In this document: positions 1 through 8,418 of the stretch, one piece after another
How the letters are laid out: every line of letters starts with the position of its first letter
How positions within the stretch are numbered: the first letter of the stretch is position 1
Notes under the pieces: model-generated
Told to the model about the DNA's origin: nothing
The model's database searches: none
What the model saw: only the letters and a program-made list of their open reading frames with translations
NCBI RefSeq assembly: GCF_007991515.1
Contig: NZ_BJYM01000013.1
Location: forward strand, 65,169 to 129,168
DNA: 64,000 bases
Origin: Oceanobacillus sojae
GTDB lineage: Bacteria > Bacillota > Bacilli > Bacillales > Amphibacillaceae
Reading direction: 5' to 3'
Position numbers and translations under genes: made by a program

Positions 1-645
1 TATTTAGGAAAAAGAAATAAAAATATGTTCGTAAAAGGTTTTTCCGGGGAAGGAAATCCACTACGAAAAAGCGCAAATAATTTCCAGCATAACAAAGAAA
101 AAAATCTGATAGAATCTCTCCGTAATGTCGGCATAGGGATGATGATAGCTGGGGGATTATATGTATCAGGCTCCCTTTTAAGTGAATTAATCCCTACATT
201 CCATACTTTTGTTTGGATTATTATCATAGCTGCCATCCTAAAAGTAACGAACATTCTTCCGGAATATATTAATATCGGGGCAGAAGTCTGGTTTAACTTC
301 ATCACTAAACTTTGGGTACCAGCTATACTTGTAGCAATAAGCGCAAGTTTAATAGATATTAATCGTGTTATTTCTTTGATACTGAATCCATCTCATATGT
401 TCTTAGTTACTATCATTGTTATTGTTTTAGCTACTATTGCCGGATTTGCCGGCTGGCTAATTGGCTTTTACTTTATTGAATCCTCCATTATTTCCGGGCT
501 TGCTCTAGCCGATATGGGAGGAACCGGAGATATAGCTGTATTAAAAGCAAGTGATCGAATTCAGCTATATCCATTTTTACAAGTAACGACTCGTATCGGG
601 GGTGTACTAACGCTTATTGTGATGGGGATTGTAGCTTCTATTTAG
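1..645 (+). CDS. 2-hydroxycarboxylate transporter (CitS/MaeN family), C-terminal part
   Basis: The reading frame is open from the first base, so this is the last ~214 residues of a membrane protein that begins outside the window; family members are about 440 residues long. The C-terminal segment with GGTGDIAVL followed by a conserved TRIGG stretch is typical of 2-hydroxycarboxylate (citrate/malate/lactate) sodium or proton symporters. At least four hydrophobic segments are visible. It lies next to a LysR regulator and a hydroxyacid dehydrogenase/RraA-like pair, which fits uptake of a 2-hydroxyacid. The exact substrate cannot be read from the sequence. A hairpin terminator follows directly. 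Confidence 0.85.
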   Translation, partial: YLGKRNKNMFVKGFSGEGNPLRKSANNFQHNKEKNLIESLRNVGIGMMIAGGLYVSGSLLSELIPTFHTFVWIIIIAAILKVTNILPEYINIGAEVWFNFITKLWVPAILVAISASLIDINRVISLILNPSHMFLVTIIVIVLATIAGFAGWLIGFYFIESSIISGLALADMGGTGDIAVLKASDRIQLYPFLQVTTRIGGVLTLIVMGIVASI

Positions 646-652
646 TAGAAAA

Positions 653-684
653 GAGATGCTGCAGGAACAGCATCTCCCTTTATT
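653..684. terminator. Bidirectional hairpin terminator
   Basis: GAGATGCTG pairs with CAGCATCTC across a 6-base loop (653-661/668-676). T-rich sequence follows on both strands, so it can serve the convergent transporter and LysR genes. Confidence 0.75.
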
Positions 685-1543
685 TCACATTTTGAAAATA
701 GGTATGAAAATGATCGATAGCAGAACGTTTGGATGAGCTTGGATTTTTATGAGTAAGCTCATAGCAAGTATACGGTGGAGGAGATTCAGAAAAATGTTGA
801 ATAGATACATCATGATTGCGGCTGGATGTTTTGGCAATCCATTCAGGTACAATAGCCCAATAAACTGGATTCTTTAAAATATCTAACAGCAAATGAATAT
901 CGTCTATTCTGATTTTTTGAATACTTAAAGGGTCCCACCAATAATTATGCCATCCTTTAAATTCTTCGCCCCATGGCATAAATAATTCATATTGCGGATC
1001 TAACTCTAAAGGATGTACTGTTGCATTTTTAATAGAACCAGAACGAATAAGTACCAAATCAGATTCAAAGCATTTCTTGACATGCACATTTTCAAAGTTT
1101 CTATGAATCAAAGCATAACCGATATCCAATGTTTTATTATCAACACCAGCATAAATTTCACTGGAATGGAGGGTATGACAATTAAGATATATGGAAGGCG
1201 TATTATTAATCTCTTTATAGATATTATGCAAAAAGAATGTATTAAAGCTATCTATAGATCCTATATTGAGATCTAACTTTGGACCATCTTTTTTCAATAT
1301 TTGCAGGTCATTATAAATGTTTTCCCATTGTTCAGCTAACCTTAAAAACTCTTCACCGGCAGGAGTCAAAACAATATTCTTCACTCCTTTGCCGCGTTCG
1401 ATTAATTTAAAGCCCAGCTCTTTTTCGGCAACATTTAATCGTTGACTTACAGTTGTCTGAGCAACATACATATGCTCAGCTGCTGCACTGATAGACTTTT
1501 TTCGAACAATGGTCAAGAACGTCGGGATAAAATTCAAATTCAT
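680..1543 (-). CDS. LysR family transcriptional regulator
   Basis: The N-terminus (residues ~1-60) is a winged helix-turn-helix of LysR type, with SAAAEHMYVAQTTVSQR as the recognition region, followed by a linker helix and a ligand-binding domain. The length of 287 residues is normal. It faces away from the hydroxyacid dehydrogenase gene at 1686, the usual arrangement for a LysR activator and its target. The 142-base gap between them holds an imperfect 24-bp palindrome that could be its binding site. The inducer is unknown; a 2-hydroxyacid or oxoacid is the obvious guess from context. Confidence 0.85.
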   Translation of the reverse strand: MNLNFIPTFLTIVRKKSISAAAEHMYVAQTTVSQRLNVAEKELGFKLIERGKGVKNIVLTPAGEEFLRLAEQWENIYNDLQILKKDGPKLDLNIGSIDSFNTFFLHNIYKEINNTPSIYLNCHTLHSSEIYAGVDNKTLDIGYALIHRNFENVHVKKCFESDLVLIRSGSIKNATVHPLELDPQYELFMPWGEEFKGWHNYWWDPLSIQKIRIDDIHLLLDILKNPVYWAIVPEWIAKTSSRNHDVSIQHFSESPPPYTCYELTHKNPSSSKRSAIDHFHTYFQNVK

Positions 1544-1626
1544 TTTTTATGCCTCCTTAATATCAAAAAAATGCTATTTAATAATCTATATATCTATTTT
1601 ACGCTATAAATATAATATTTACACTA

Positions 1627-1650
1627 ATCTTATGATTCGAATAATTAGAT
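1627..1650. promoter_or_regulatory. Candidate LysR operator
   Basis: This 24-bp dyad is centred on TTCGAA, with 20 of 24 positions symmetric and ATCT/AGAT at the ends. It lies 36 bp before the TTG start of the dehydrogenase, in the divergent LysR/dehydrogenase gap. The assignment to this LysR protein is inferred from position. Confidence 0.4.
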
Positions 1651-1685
1651 ATAACAACTAACATGATGGAAGGGAAGTGTGTCTA

Positions 1686-2618
1686 TTGGCAAAATATAAG
1701 GTCTTTCTTAATGAATATATTGATGAAGAAGCTATAGAACTTCTAGAAAAACACGCTGATATTACAAATAATTTAGAGAAAATAAGTGAGATTGATGCAA
1801 TTATTCTGCGTACCTTCCCTGTTTCTCGCAAGCTTATTGAAAACGCTCCAAAATTAAAGGTAATCGGAAAACACGGGGTCGGCTATGATTCCATAGATAT
1901 AGAAGCCGCTAAAGAACACGGAGTCAAAGTAGTCTACACCCCGGAAGCGAATATTCAATCCGTATCTGAATTAATTATTGCATTGATGACAAATGCAGCA
2001 CGCCGAATTAGCTTAAGTTTTGAAAAAGGAAAAAATAATCAATTAACATCGATTGGTCCCAAAAATCTTATAGGCTATCAATTAAACAAAAAAATATTAG
2101 GATTAGTTGGTGCTGGAAAAATTGGATTAAATACAGCGAGAATAGCTAAAAATGGTTTTAACATGAAAATTATTGCATTCGATCCACTCATCAGTAGAGA
2201 ACAATGCGAGGAGCTAGGCATTGAGAAAATAGATAATCTGAATGATCTCTTAAAATTATCAGATTTTGTATCTATCAGTGTCCCATTAAACAAAGGTACA
2301 AAGCATTTAATAAATAAAGATAATCTCAGTTATATGAAATCAAATGCCATTTTAATAAATACTTCCAGAGGAGGAGTCGTTGACGAGACAGCTCTATACG
2401 ATGCGCTGAAAGAGAATAAAATCTTTGCCGCTGCCAGCGATGTTTTTGTAAATGAACCCCCAACGGGTGCCAATCCTCTACTTCATTTAGAAAATTTTAT
2501 TGGTACCCCCCATATTGGAGCAAACACTAAAGAAGCGGCAAAATTAGTAGGGTTAACTATTGTTCAAGAAGTACTGTTAGTTTTAGAAAATAAAGAACCG
2601 AAATATAGAGTAATTTAA
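1686..2618 (+). CDS. D-isomer-specific 2-hydroxyacid dehydrogenase (SerA-like)
   Basis: NAD(P)-dependent oxidoreductase of ~310 residues. The Rossmann motif VGAGKIG is near residue 140. The family's catalytic residues are visible: Arg in SRGGVVDE (~residue 227), Glu in VNEPP and His in TPHIGAN (~275). There is no ACT domain, so it is not a full-length phosphoglycerate dehydrogenase. A GTG at 1677 is in frame, but the GGAAGGG ribosome site at 1668-1674 suits the TTG at 1686 better. The RraA-like gene follows after 21 bp, probably in one operon. It may oxidise a 2-hydroxyacid or reduce a 2-oxoacid; substrate unknown. Confidence 0.85.
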   Translation: MAKYKVFLNEYIDEEAIELLEKHADITNNLEKISEIDAIILRTFPVSRKLIENAPKLKVIGKHGVGYDSIDIEAAKEHGVKVVYTPEANIQSVSELIIALMTNAARRISLSFEKGKNNQLTSIGPKNLIGYQLNKKILGLVGAGKIGLNTARIAKNGFNMKIIAFDPLISREQCEELGIEKIDNLNDLLKLSDFVSISVPLNKGTKHLINKDNLSYMKSNAILINTSRGGVVDETALYDALKENKIFAAASDVFVNEPPTGANPLLHLENFIGTPHIGANTKEAAKLVGLTIVQEVLLVLENKEPKYRVI

Positions 2619-2639
2619 GCCAAAGAAAGGAAGCATATT

Positions 2640-3326
2640 ATGACAATTGGAAAACGTATCATAAATCATAAGCAAAGAAAGGAAGAAAGTTTAATAGAAG
2701 CATTCCGACATTGTAATAGCGCAAATGTATCTGATTGCATGGAGCGCTTATACAGTATGAACGCTTATATCAGACCAATAGGTACAGGGAGAAAAATAGT
2801 TGGACAGGCTGTAACTATCAAGGCAGCCCTTGCCGATAATCTATTATTCCACCAAGCCCTGTTAATGGCTGATCCAGGTGATGTGATTGTGGTAGATTCC
2901 GGCAGAGATATGAATTATAGTGTCTGTGGAGAAATTATGTATTCCTATGCCAAAAGCAAAAAAATAGCCGGATTTATTGTAGATGGTTGTGTACGTGATG
3001 TGGATTATCTGTTAGCAGAAGATTTCCCTGTATTTGCAGCTGGAATTACAGGTAGAGGTCCCTACAAAAAAGGGCCTGGTGAGATCAATGTTGATATTTC
3101 ATGCGGAGGCCAAGTCGTACATCCAGGTGATATTATATTAGGTGATGAGGACGGGATAGTTGTAATTCCTCCAAATGAAGCTGGTCAGATTCTTGAAAAG
3201 GTAGCCATTTTAAAAACTAATGAAGAGAATTCTTTAGCCCAAATAAAAAATGGTCAATGGGAGAGCAGTAAGCTGGCTACGCAAGTTGGTGAACAATTAA
3301 AAAAGGATGGGTACTTGTTTTTATAA
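2640..3326 (+). CDS. RraA-like / HMG-CHA aldolase family protein
   Basis: The 228-residue protein carries the RraA-fold signature: a glycine-rich stretch, then GFIVDGCVRDVDYL with the Arg-Asp pair near residue 118 that binds metal and oxoacid in 4-hydroxy-4-methyl-2-oxoglutarate (or 4-carboxy-4-hydroxy-2-oxoadipate) aldolases. Some members decarboxylate oxaloacetate; others bind RNase E, an unlikely role here. Its position 21 bp after a 2-hydroxyacid dehydrogenase and near a hydroxycarboxylate carrier supports a metabolic role: cleaving or decarboxylating the oxoacid made by the dehydrogenase. A ribosome site AAAGGAAG precedes the ATG. Confidence 0.75.
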   Translation: MTIGKRIINHKQRKEESLIEAFRHCNSANVSDCMERLYSMNAYIRPIGTGRKIVGQAVTIKAALADNLLFHQALLMADPGDVIVVDSGRDMNYSVCGEIMYSYAKSKKIAGFIVDGCVRDVDYLLAEDFPVFAAGITGRGPYKKGPGEINVDISCGGQVVHPGDIILGDEDGIVVIPPNEAGQILEKVAILKTNEENSLAQIKNGQWESSKLATQVGEQLKKDGYLFL

Positions 3327-3653
3327 TTTTGTAAGATTCTCTCTCCTTTTCTTTTAAAACTATACGGTATATTGTGTGATGATATCTGTATTTTCTTCAA
3401 TAATAAGGAACGGGGCTATTTATATTATATACAGCCTCATTCCTTATTTTTTGTTAGGAGTGAAGAGCATAAATAGGATTTTTCCTATACAGCTTATTAA
3501 ACTTAAATCTCGATAGTTGTGATAAAAAAAGACAAGGGCTTTTTTTATAGAATATGCGTTTATAACACGCAATTACAGACGAAAACAATCTTTTACATCG
3601 TTGCTTTCCATCTCTCTATTAATATTTAAGATATTACATGGTAAATCCAAAAA
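3327..3653. other. Intergenic stretch between convergent genes
   Basis: Apart from the hairpin at 3402-3453 this 327-base AT-rich gap shows no ORF with a ribosome site and no repeat that I recognise. Confidence 0.6.
3402..3453 (+). terminator. Rho-independent terminator
   Basis: AATAAGGAA-c-GGGGCT pairs with AGCCTC-a-TTCCTTATT, followed by a T run. It lies 76 bp after the RraA-like gene and is convergent with the next operon. Confidence 0.8.
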
Positions 3654-4265
3654 TTATTCATTTGCTTGAATGCACCCCGAAATCCTTGAAAACAATCCTT
3701 CATAATCAATATCCGCAAAATCAGTAACATCCACCTCATATAAATATCCAAGAGAGAAACGATCATATCCTCTCGTTTTACATCTTTCTACAAACTCGCT
3801 ATACTCCAGCAAATTATCTCTTCGCAAACCCTCAGAAAGCACATCTCCTTTACGGTATACCGTCAGTAAATGCCCCGGGTGCCTGTCATCCTCCAGATCT
3901 CTTTTTTTCTGTCTGTCGAATAAAACATTTAAATCCGCTGTCAGACGAATGGTCATTACTTGGTAATTATAATGTTGAACCAGAAATTCCAAACGGTTCT
4001 TTTGCTTTTCACTGAACGGATAATCTGATAATACATAATCCCTCTGTTGAAAATGTTCCTCCATTTTTGTGTAATAGTCATCAACACTTTTTTTATTAAG
4101 TACTTCTTTTTCCTCCAGGTTATTAAACCCGAACAAACCCCAATTCTCCTCCTTCATTTCATCCAGTGATAACATTTGAAAAATAGGAAACCTCTGTTGT
4201 ATTTTTTTTGATAAATAGGTCTTCCCTGTTCCAGGATAACCGCCTATTAAAATAAGTTGACTCAT
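3654..4265 (-). CDS. P-loop NTPase, small-molecule kinase-like
   Basis: The 203-residue protein starts with a Walker A motif, GGYPGTGKT (residues 8-16), and has an SLDEMK aspartate shortly after, as in zeta-toxin/gluconate-kinase/chloramphenicol-kinase-like P-loop kinases. I do not recognise the exact family. It is the last gene of the ketose/polyol operon, 16 bp after the GntR gene. That suggests phosphorylation of a sugar or metabolite of the pathway, but this is inference. No membrane segment or signal peptide is visible. Confidence 0.6.
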   Translation of the reverse strand: MSQLILIGGYPGTGKTYLSKKIQQRFPIFQMLSLDEMKEENWGLFGFNNLEEKEVLNKKSVDDYYTKMEEHFQQRDYVLSDYPFSEKQKNRLEFLVQHYNYQVMTIRLTADLNVLFDRQKKRDLEDDRHPGHLLTVYRKGDVLSEGLRRDNLLEYSEFVERCKTRGYDRFSLGYLYEVDVTDFADIDYEGLFSRISGCIQANE

Positions 4266-4281
4266 TTTATCTATCCTTTAC

Positions 4282-5013
4282 TCATATAGATAGCTCGATT
4301 TCCAGGTGATGCCTGTCTGCTCTGTAAAATGTGGAAACAAATTCTCTGGGCACATTATTAATATCATAGGAGACACGTTTTATTTGAATGATAGGGCTGC
4401 CTATATCTACCTGAAGAAGATCGGACAGCTTCTCTTCAGCCAGAATAGAATAAATTTCCTGTTGAGCATAGGACCATTGTATATTATAAAAGTTTTTCAA
4501 GAATGCTCTCAATGACTCTTTTGAAAAGTCCCGATTATATACTTCTGGAACAAAGTTATACTCGTAATAATTTAATTCCAGATAGGACGGTTCTTTGTCT
4601 GCGCACCGTAACCTCTTCAAGCAAATTAAAGGAGTATTTACCTCAACCTTCAGTCTTAATGCAAGTTCATCATCTGCCGGCTGAATATTCACATCAACCG
4701 TATGCTTACTTACTATTGTTGAATCCGCCTGATTCTTCTTACTGTAGCTGATTACTCTGTTCAAATCATTTTTAGGTTTCAAGGCTGTAACAAATGTTCC
4801 TATTCCTCTTCTTTTTTTGACTAATCCGTCGTTTGCCAGCATCTCCATTGCTTTTCTGGCAGTTGCTCTGCTCACATGGTAGCTTTCCATCAGTTCACTT
4901 TCAGCAGGAATCATATCACCGACACGATATTTCCCATTCATGATATCCTGAAATAATAAACTGTATATTTGATAATATAATTGTTCTCTTCCACTGAAAT
5001 CTAATTTATTCAT
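4282..5013 (-). CDS. GntR family regulator, HutC/UTRA type
   Basis: An N-terminal GntR winged helix (RVGDMIPAESELMESYHVSR, ~25-75) is joined to a UTRA ligand-binding domain. An ATG 36 bp upstream is in frame, but AGGGAGGTT sits just before the ATG at 5013, which gives a protein starting MNKLDFSG. It belongs to the minus-strand operon between the SDR and the P-loop kinase. UTRA regulators usually sense the phosphorylated sugar and repress their own operon. The perfect palindrome at 10369-10384 near the operon promoter is a plausible operator. Confidence 0.85.
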   Translation of the reverse strand: MNKLDFSGREQLYYQIYSLLFQDIMNGKYRVGDMIPAESELMESYHVSRATARKAMEMLANDGLVKKRRGIGTFVTALKPKNDLNRVISYSKKNQADSTIVSKHTVDVNIQPADDELALRLKVEVNTPLICLKRLRCADKEPSYLELNYYEYNFVPEVYNRDFSKESLRAFLKNFYNIQWSYAQQEIYSILAEEKLSDLLQVDIGSPIIQIKRVSYDINNVPREFVSTFYRADRHHLEIELSI

Positions 5014-5036
5014 ATTCCAACCTCCCTGGCCATCTA

Positions 5037-5822
5037 CTAATCCATCCATTCACCACCTGCCAGATTAATAGATTGACCAGTTAAATAACTTGAATTATCC
5101 GTTAAAAGAAATATGGCAGCGTTTATTACATCTTTTATTTCTACCAGTCGATGCATCGGAATATTTTTCTTAAAATAATCCATTACTTCATCTGGTTCAA
5201 TATCCCGTTTTTTTGCATAATCATATTTTAATTTTTCCCACATCTCTGTATGAACAATACCTGGACAGAGGGAATTTATACGAATGCCTTTGTCGGCGAA
5301 TTCTTTTGCAATAGACTGTGTTAACCCCATGACTCCAAATTTACTTGCGCAATATACCGTCTGCCAGGAGCTGGCTTTTTTCCCGGACAGGGAAGCCATA
5401 TTCAGGATTTCCCCACCCCCGTTTTCCAACATTTTTTCTACTGCAACCTGGCAGCATAAAAATGTCGCTTTCAGATTTACATTTAAGGTTAAGTCCCAAA
5501 ATTCCTCTTCACTTTCAAGAAATGGTTTCATTTGAGAGACTCCAGCAGAGTTAATCCACGAAGTAATCAATCCCAGTTTCTCCTCCACTTCATTTGTCCG
5601 CTCATGAATCTGCTTTTTACTTGTCACATCGCACGGAAAAAACTCGGCACTTCCTCCTGAAGCTCTTATCTCTTCAACGACTTCTGTTCCTTTTACTTCA
5701 TCTAGATCAAAGATTGCTGCCTTTGCACCTCTATTACAAAAATCTTTAGCCAGTGCTGCTCCCATGCCACTGCTTCCACCAGTGATTACAAATACTTTTC
5801 CGTCTAATCTCTCTGTATTCAT
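5037..5822 (-). CDS. SDR dehydrogenase, candidate sorbitol-6-phosphate dehydrogenase
   Basis: Classical short-chain dehydrogenase of 261 residues. It has the cofactor motif TGGSSGMG (~14-21), the NSAG stretch, the catalytic Ser in NMASLSG and YCASK with the catalytic Tyr and Lys. An Asp at the end of beta-2 (IFDLDE) suggests NAD preference. Together with a Zn-dehydrogenase, a mannose-family PTS and a class II aldolase, the set matches L-sorbose operons, where the SDR converts glucitol-6-phosphate to fructose-6-phosphate. That function is inferred from gene context only. It lies 13 bp after the IIB gene. Confidence 0.8.
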   Translation of the reverse strand: MNTERLDGKVFVITGGSSGMGAALAKDFCNRGAKAAIFDLDEVKGTEVVEEIRASGGSAEFFPCDVTSKKQIHERTNEVEEKLGLITSWINSAGVSQMKPFLESEEEFWDLTLNVNLKATFLCCQVAVEKMLENGGGEILNMASLSGKKASSWQTVYCASKFGVMGLTQSIAKEFADKGIRINSLCPGIVHTEMWEKLKYDYAKKRDIEPDEVMDYFKKNIPMHRLVEIKDVINAAIFLLTDNSSYLTGQSINLAGGEWMD

Positions 5823-5835
5823 ATGCTCACACTGC

Positions 5836-6309
5836 CTATCTCAAGTACTCGGAAATACTGACAGGATTATCCTGCGGCATCACCTGTATATATACATTTA
5901 CCTTTTTGTCCAGGAGCTCATTAAATTGTTCCTTTTCTTCACCGTTTGTTGAAATATTTTTATATAAAACGGTTCTATCCTTTCTTGCTCCCATTCCTCC
6001 TACGTCTATTTCATCAATATTAATACCGTTATCCACTAAATAATTTAATACTTTCGGGCCTTTTACCAGCAGGATAGTGGGTGCATCTAAACCCTGCTCA
6101 AAAAATCGCACGCCATCCTCTTTTGTAAAAATGCCGATTGCTATTTCTTCCGGCACAGCCATTTCAAGCACTTCAATCATGTATTCATCATTTGCCGTGT
6201 CATCGTCTACAATAACTACCTGCTCTGCTCCTCTGTTTTTTATCCAGGCTGTCATAACCTGCCCATGAATAAGCCTATCATCGATTCTTGTCAACACTAA
6301 GTTTTTCAC
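5836..6309 (-). CDS. PTS mannose/fructose/sorbose family EIIB
   Basis: IIB-Man domain protein of 157 residues. The phosphorylated histidine lies in RIDDRLIHGQV (His ~15). It takes the phosphate from EIIA and passes it to the sugar in the IIC-IID channel. The ORF extends upstream to an ATG at 6351, but AAGGGGAG before the GTG at 6309 and the alignment of the RIDDRLIHG motif near the N-terminus favour the GTG. It overlaps the end of EIIA by 32 bp, a sign of translational coupling. Confidence 0.9.
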   Translation of the reverse strand: MKNLVLTRIDDRLIHGQVMTAWIKNRGAEQVVIVDDDTANDEYMIEVLEMAVPEEIAIGIFTKEDGVRFFEQGLDAPTILLVKGPKVLNYLVDNGINIDEIDVGGMGARKDRTVLYKNISTNGEEKEQFNELLDKKVNVYIQVMPQDNPVSISEYLR

Positions 6310-6724
6310 GTTTACTTTTCTCCCCTTCTTTAAATAATTTCGCCTGAACACCTAATGAGCCTTCACTTGTTACTTTATTGACCAATTCTTCTAAGCTTTT
6401 ATCTCGTGATTTTTCAAAACACAGCGTCAGCAGCATCGGTAAATTCATCCCTGAAATTAAACCGATCTTATACTGCTTCGCCAAATATGCCGCACTTTGA
6501 AAAGGAGTGCCTCCTGGAATATCAGATAATATAATTGTTTCTTGTTCACTATCTGTATGATTCTCTTTGATGGCCTCCGCCAGCTTTACCCTAAACTCTT
6601 CCGGCGCTTCTCCTTCATTTAAAGAGACCGCTTTAACACCAAAGTCCTCTCCTGCCACCATTTTTAAGCTTTGTAATAAACCTTGGCAAAAAGCTCCATG
6701 ACTGATTAATATAACATTGACCAT
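6278..6724 (-). CDS. PTS mannose/fructose/sorbose family EIIA
   Basis: IIA-Man domain of 148 residues, with the phosphorylation-site His in LISHGAF (His 9) and the SDIPGGTPFQSA segment typical of the fold. It is a separate protein rather than a IIAB fusion. It is phosphorylated by HPr and hands the phosphate to the EIIB encoded next. It lies 15 bp downstream of the IIC-IID gene in the same operon. Confidence 0.9.
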   Translation of the reverse strand: MVNVILISHGAFCQGLLQSLKMVAGEDFGVKAVSLNEGEAPEEFRVKLAEAIKENHTDSEQETIILSDIPGGTPFQSAAYLAKQYKIGLISGMNLPMLLTLCFEKSRDKSLEELVNKVTSEGSLGVQAKLFKEGEKSKREKLSVDKNR

Positions 6725-6739
6725 ACATTCACCTCATTG

Positions 6740-8401
6740 TTATCCGTTATATCCTAAAATCCCTAAATAATAGCCGGCAATCCCCAGTACGAATATTGCC
6801 AGTATAATCCAGCCAGTATTGACTTTTCTTTTCAACATCCACCAGACAAATAGTGTAATTCCTAACGGGATCAATCCCGGTGCAAGGGAATCTAAAACAC
6901 TTTGAAAGGTGGTCGTTCCTTCTCCAATATCTATTGATAAAGGTGTCATCACTTTGACCAGACTGGCTGCTAAAGCTCCGACTACCATTAATCCCACTAT
7001 GCTGAAGGAATTAATGATACGATCAATCGTCCCGCTTTTCAGTATTTTAAGCAATGATGTCTTTCCTTGCTTATATCCAGTGAAGAACATCATGTAACCG
7101 CATCCATAAATGAGTAATTCAAAAATTAACACTGCCAGAATTGGACCTAGATAACTTCCTTCCAAGGCCAGCGAAACGCCAATCCCGAAGATAACAGGGA
7201 AAAGAATTCCTTGCATCACCGTGTCTCCAATACCAGCTACAGGTCCCATTAGTCCTGTCCGCACTGAATTAATATCATTTTCACCTATATCCTGCCCATT
7301 GGCACGTGCTTCCTCCATCGAACAAGCTATACCGTTAATAATCGGGCCAATTGTATGAGGCTCCGTATTATAAAAGATCATATACTTTTTCAGCTCTTCT
7401 ACTTGCTCATCCTTGGTATCATATAATTTTCGTATCGGTGTTAACATGAGATTGGCAGATCCCAAGGCTTGTAATCTCTCATAATTATAACAAGATTCTG
7501 CAGAGGTAGACCATAACCATGTTTTAACCAAGGTCGCTTTCGATAACCTCTTCGTATATTCCTCTGCCGGCTGTATCGCATTTGCATCGCCAGTAACGGT
7601 AACTGGATTGATTTTTTTATCTACAGTCAGCCGTTTTACTGTTTTTCCTTTCTTTTCTTCTGCAGGCTTGCTGCTATTATAATATAAGATAATAGCTATA
7701 ACCGCTGCGAATATTGAGACTCCCGTTATTCCCAGGCCGGAGTATACAGTAAGGAAGAAACCGCCGATAAACCATGGAAGAAGCTTTTTCTTTCCTAAAT
7801 AATTCAAAAGCATGGCAATACCAAGAGCTGGCATGATTCCCCCGACAACCTCTAAAGCACTGATAACACTTTCGGGAACAGTTTCTATTAAATTCTGTGC
7901 CCAGCTGCTTCCTGAAACAACCAATAAGTATGCCGGCACACCATATAATATAAAAGCTACAAAAAACGAAGGTACATAATTCATCAGCCGCACTCCACGC
8001 AGATTACCTTTTTCCAGCAATTTATCTGCCCGATGAATCCATGCAGCATTTACAGTCATATACACCTGGTTTAACAATAAGCCAAACATACTGAATGGTA
8101 TAGCAAATGTAATAGCCAGTGTAGGCTCTGCTCCAGATAATAATGTCATAGCTGTACCGAATACACCTGCAACGATTGTATTGCTGGGCATTGTCCCGCC
8201 TGCGGAAATCCAGCCCAGATAAATCAATTGTATATTTGCTCCGGCTAACATTCCCACCATCGGATCGCCCATAAATACTCCGACAAGCGTCCCTGTTACT
8301 AATGGATATACCAGACATTTTGTGATAGGCCCGAAAAACCACCATTGTCCTAATGTTGCCAGTAAAGCTATCAATATCCCCGATAAAACCATTTGATTCA
8401 C
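6740..8401 (-). CDS. PTS mannose-family fused EIIC-EIID
   Basis: One 553-residue protein carries both membrane parts of a mannose-family PTS. Residues ~1-235 are an EIIC domain (GANIQLIYLGW, several membrane segments). A charged linker rich in Lys and Glu (~240-285) follows, then an EIID domain (~285-553) with RTGLMGPVAGIGDTVMQG and C-terminal membrane helices. In most known systems, including the second PTS at 60.7-62.4 kb here, IIC and IID are separate genes. The fusion shows no stop or frameshift in 1.6 kb, so it looks like a functional gene. Confidence 0.9.
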   Translation of the reverse strand: MNQMVLSGILIALLATLGQWWFFGPITKCLVYPLVTGTLVGVFMGDPMVGMLAGANIQLIYLGWISAGGTMPSNTIVAGVFGTAMTLLSGAEPTLAITFAIPFSMFGLLLNQVYMTVNAAWIHRADKLLEKGNLRGVRLMNYVPSFFVAFILYGVPAYLLVVSGSSWAQNLIETVPESVISALEVVGGIMPALGIAMLLNYLGKKKLLPWFIGGFFLTVYSGLGITGVSIFAAVIAIILYYNSSKPAEEKKGKTVKRLTVDKKINPVTVTGDANAIQPAEEYTKRLSKATLVKTWLWSTSAESCYNYERLQALGSANLMLTPIRKLYDTKDEQVEELKKYMIFYNTEPHTIGPIINGIACSMEEARANGQDIGENDINSVRTGLMGPVAGIGDTVMQGILFPVIFGIGVSLALEGSYLGPILAVLIFELLIYGCGYMMFFTGYKQGKTSLLKILKSGTIDRIINSFSIVGLMVVGALAASLVKVMTPLSIDIGEGTTTFQSVLDSLAPGLIPLGITLFVWWMLKRKVNTGWIILAIFVLGIAGYYLGILGYNG

Positions 8402-8418
8402 CCCTCTAATGGATTAAT

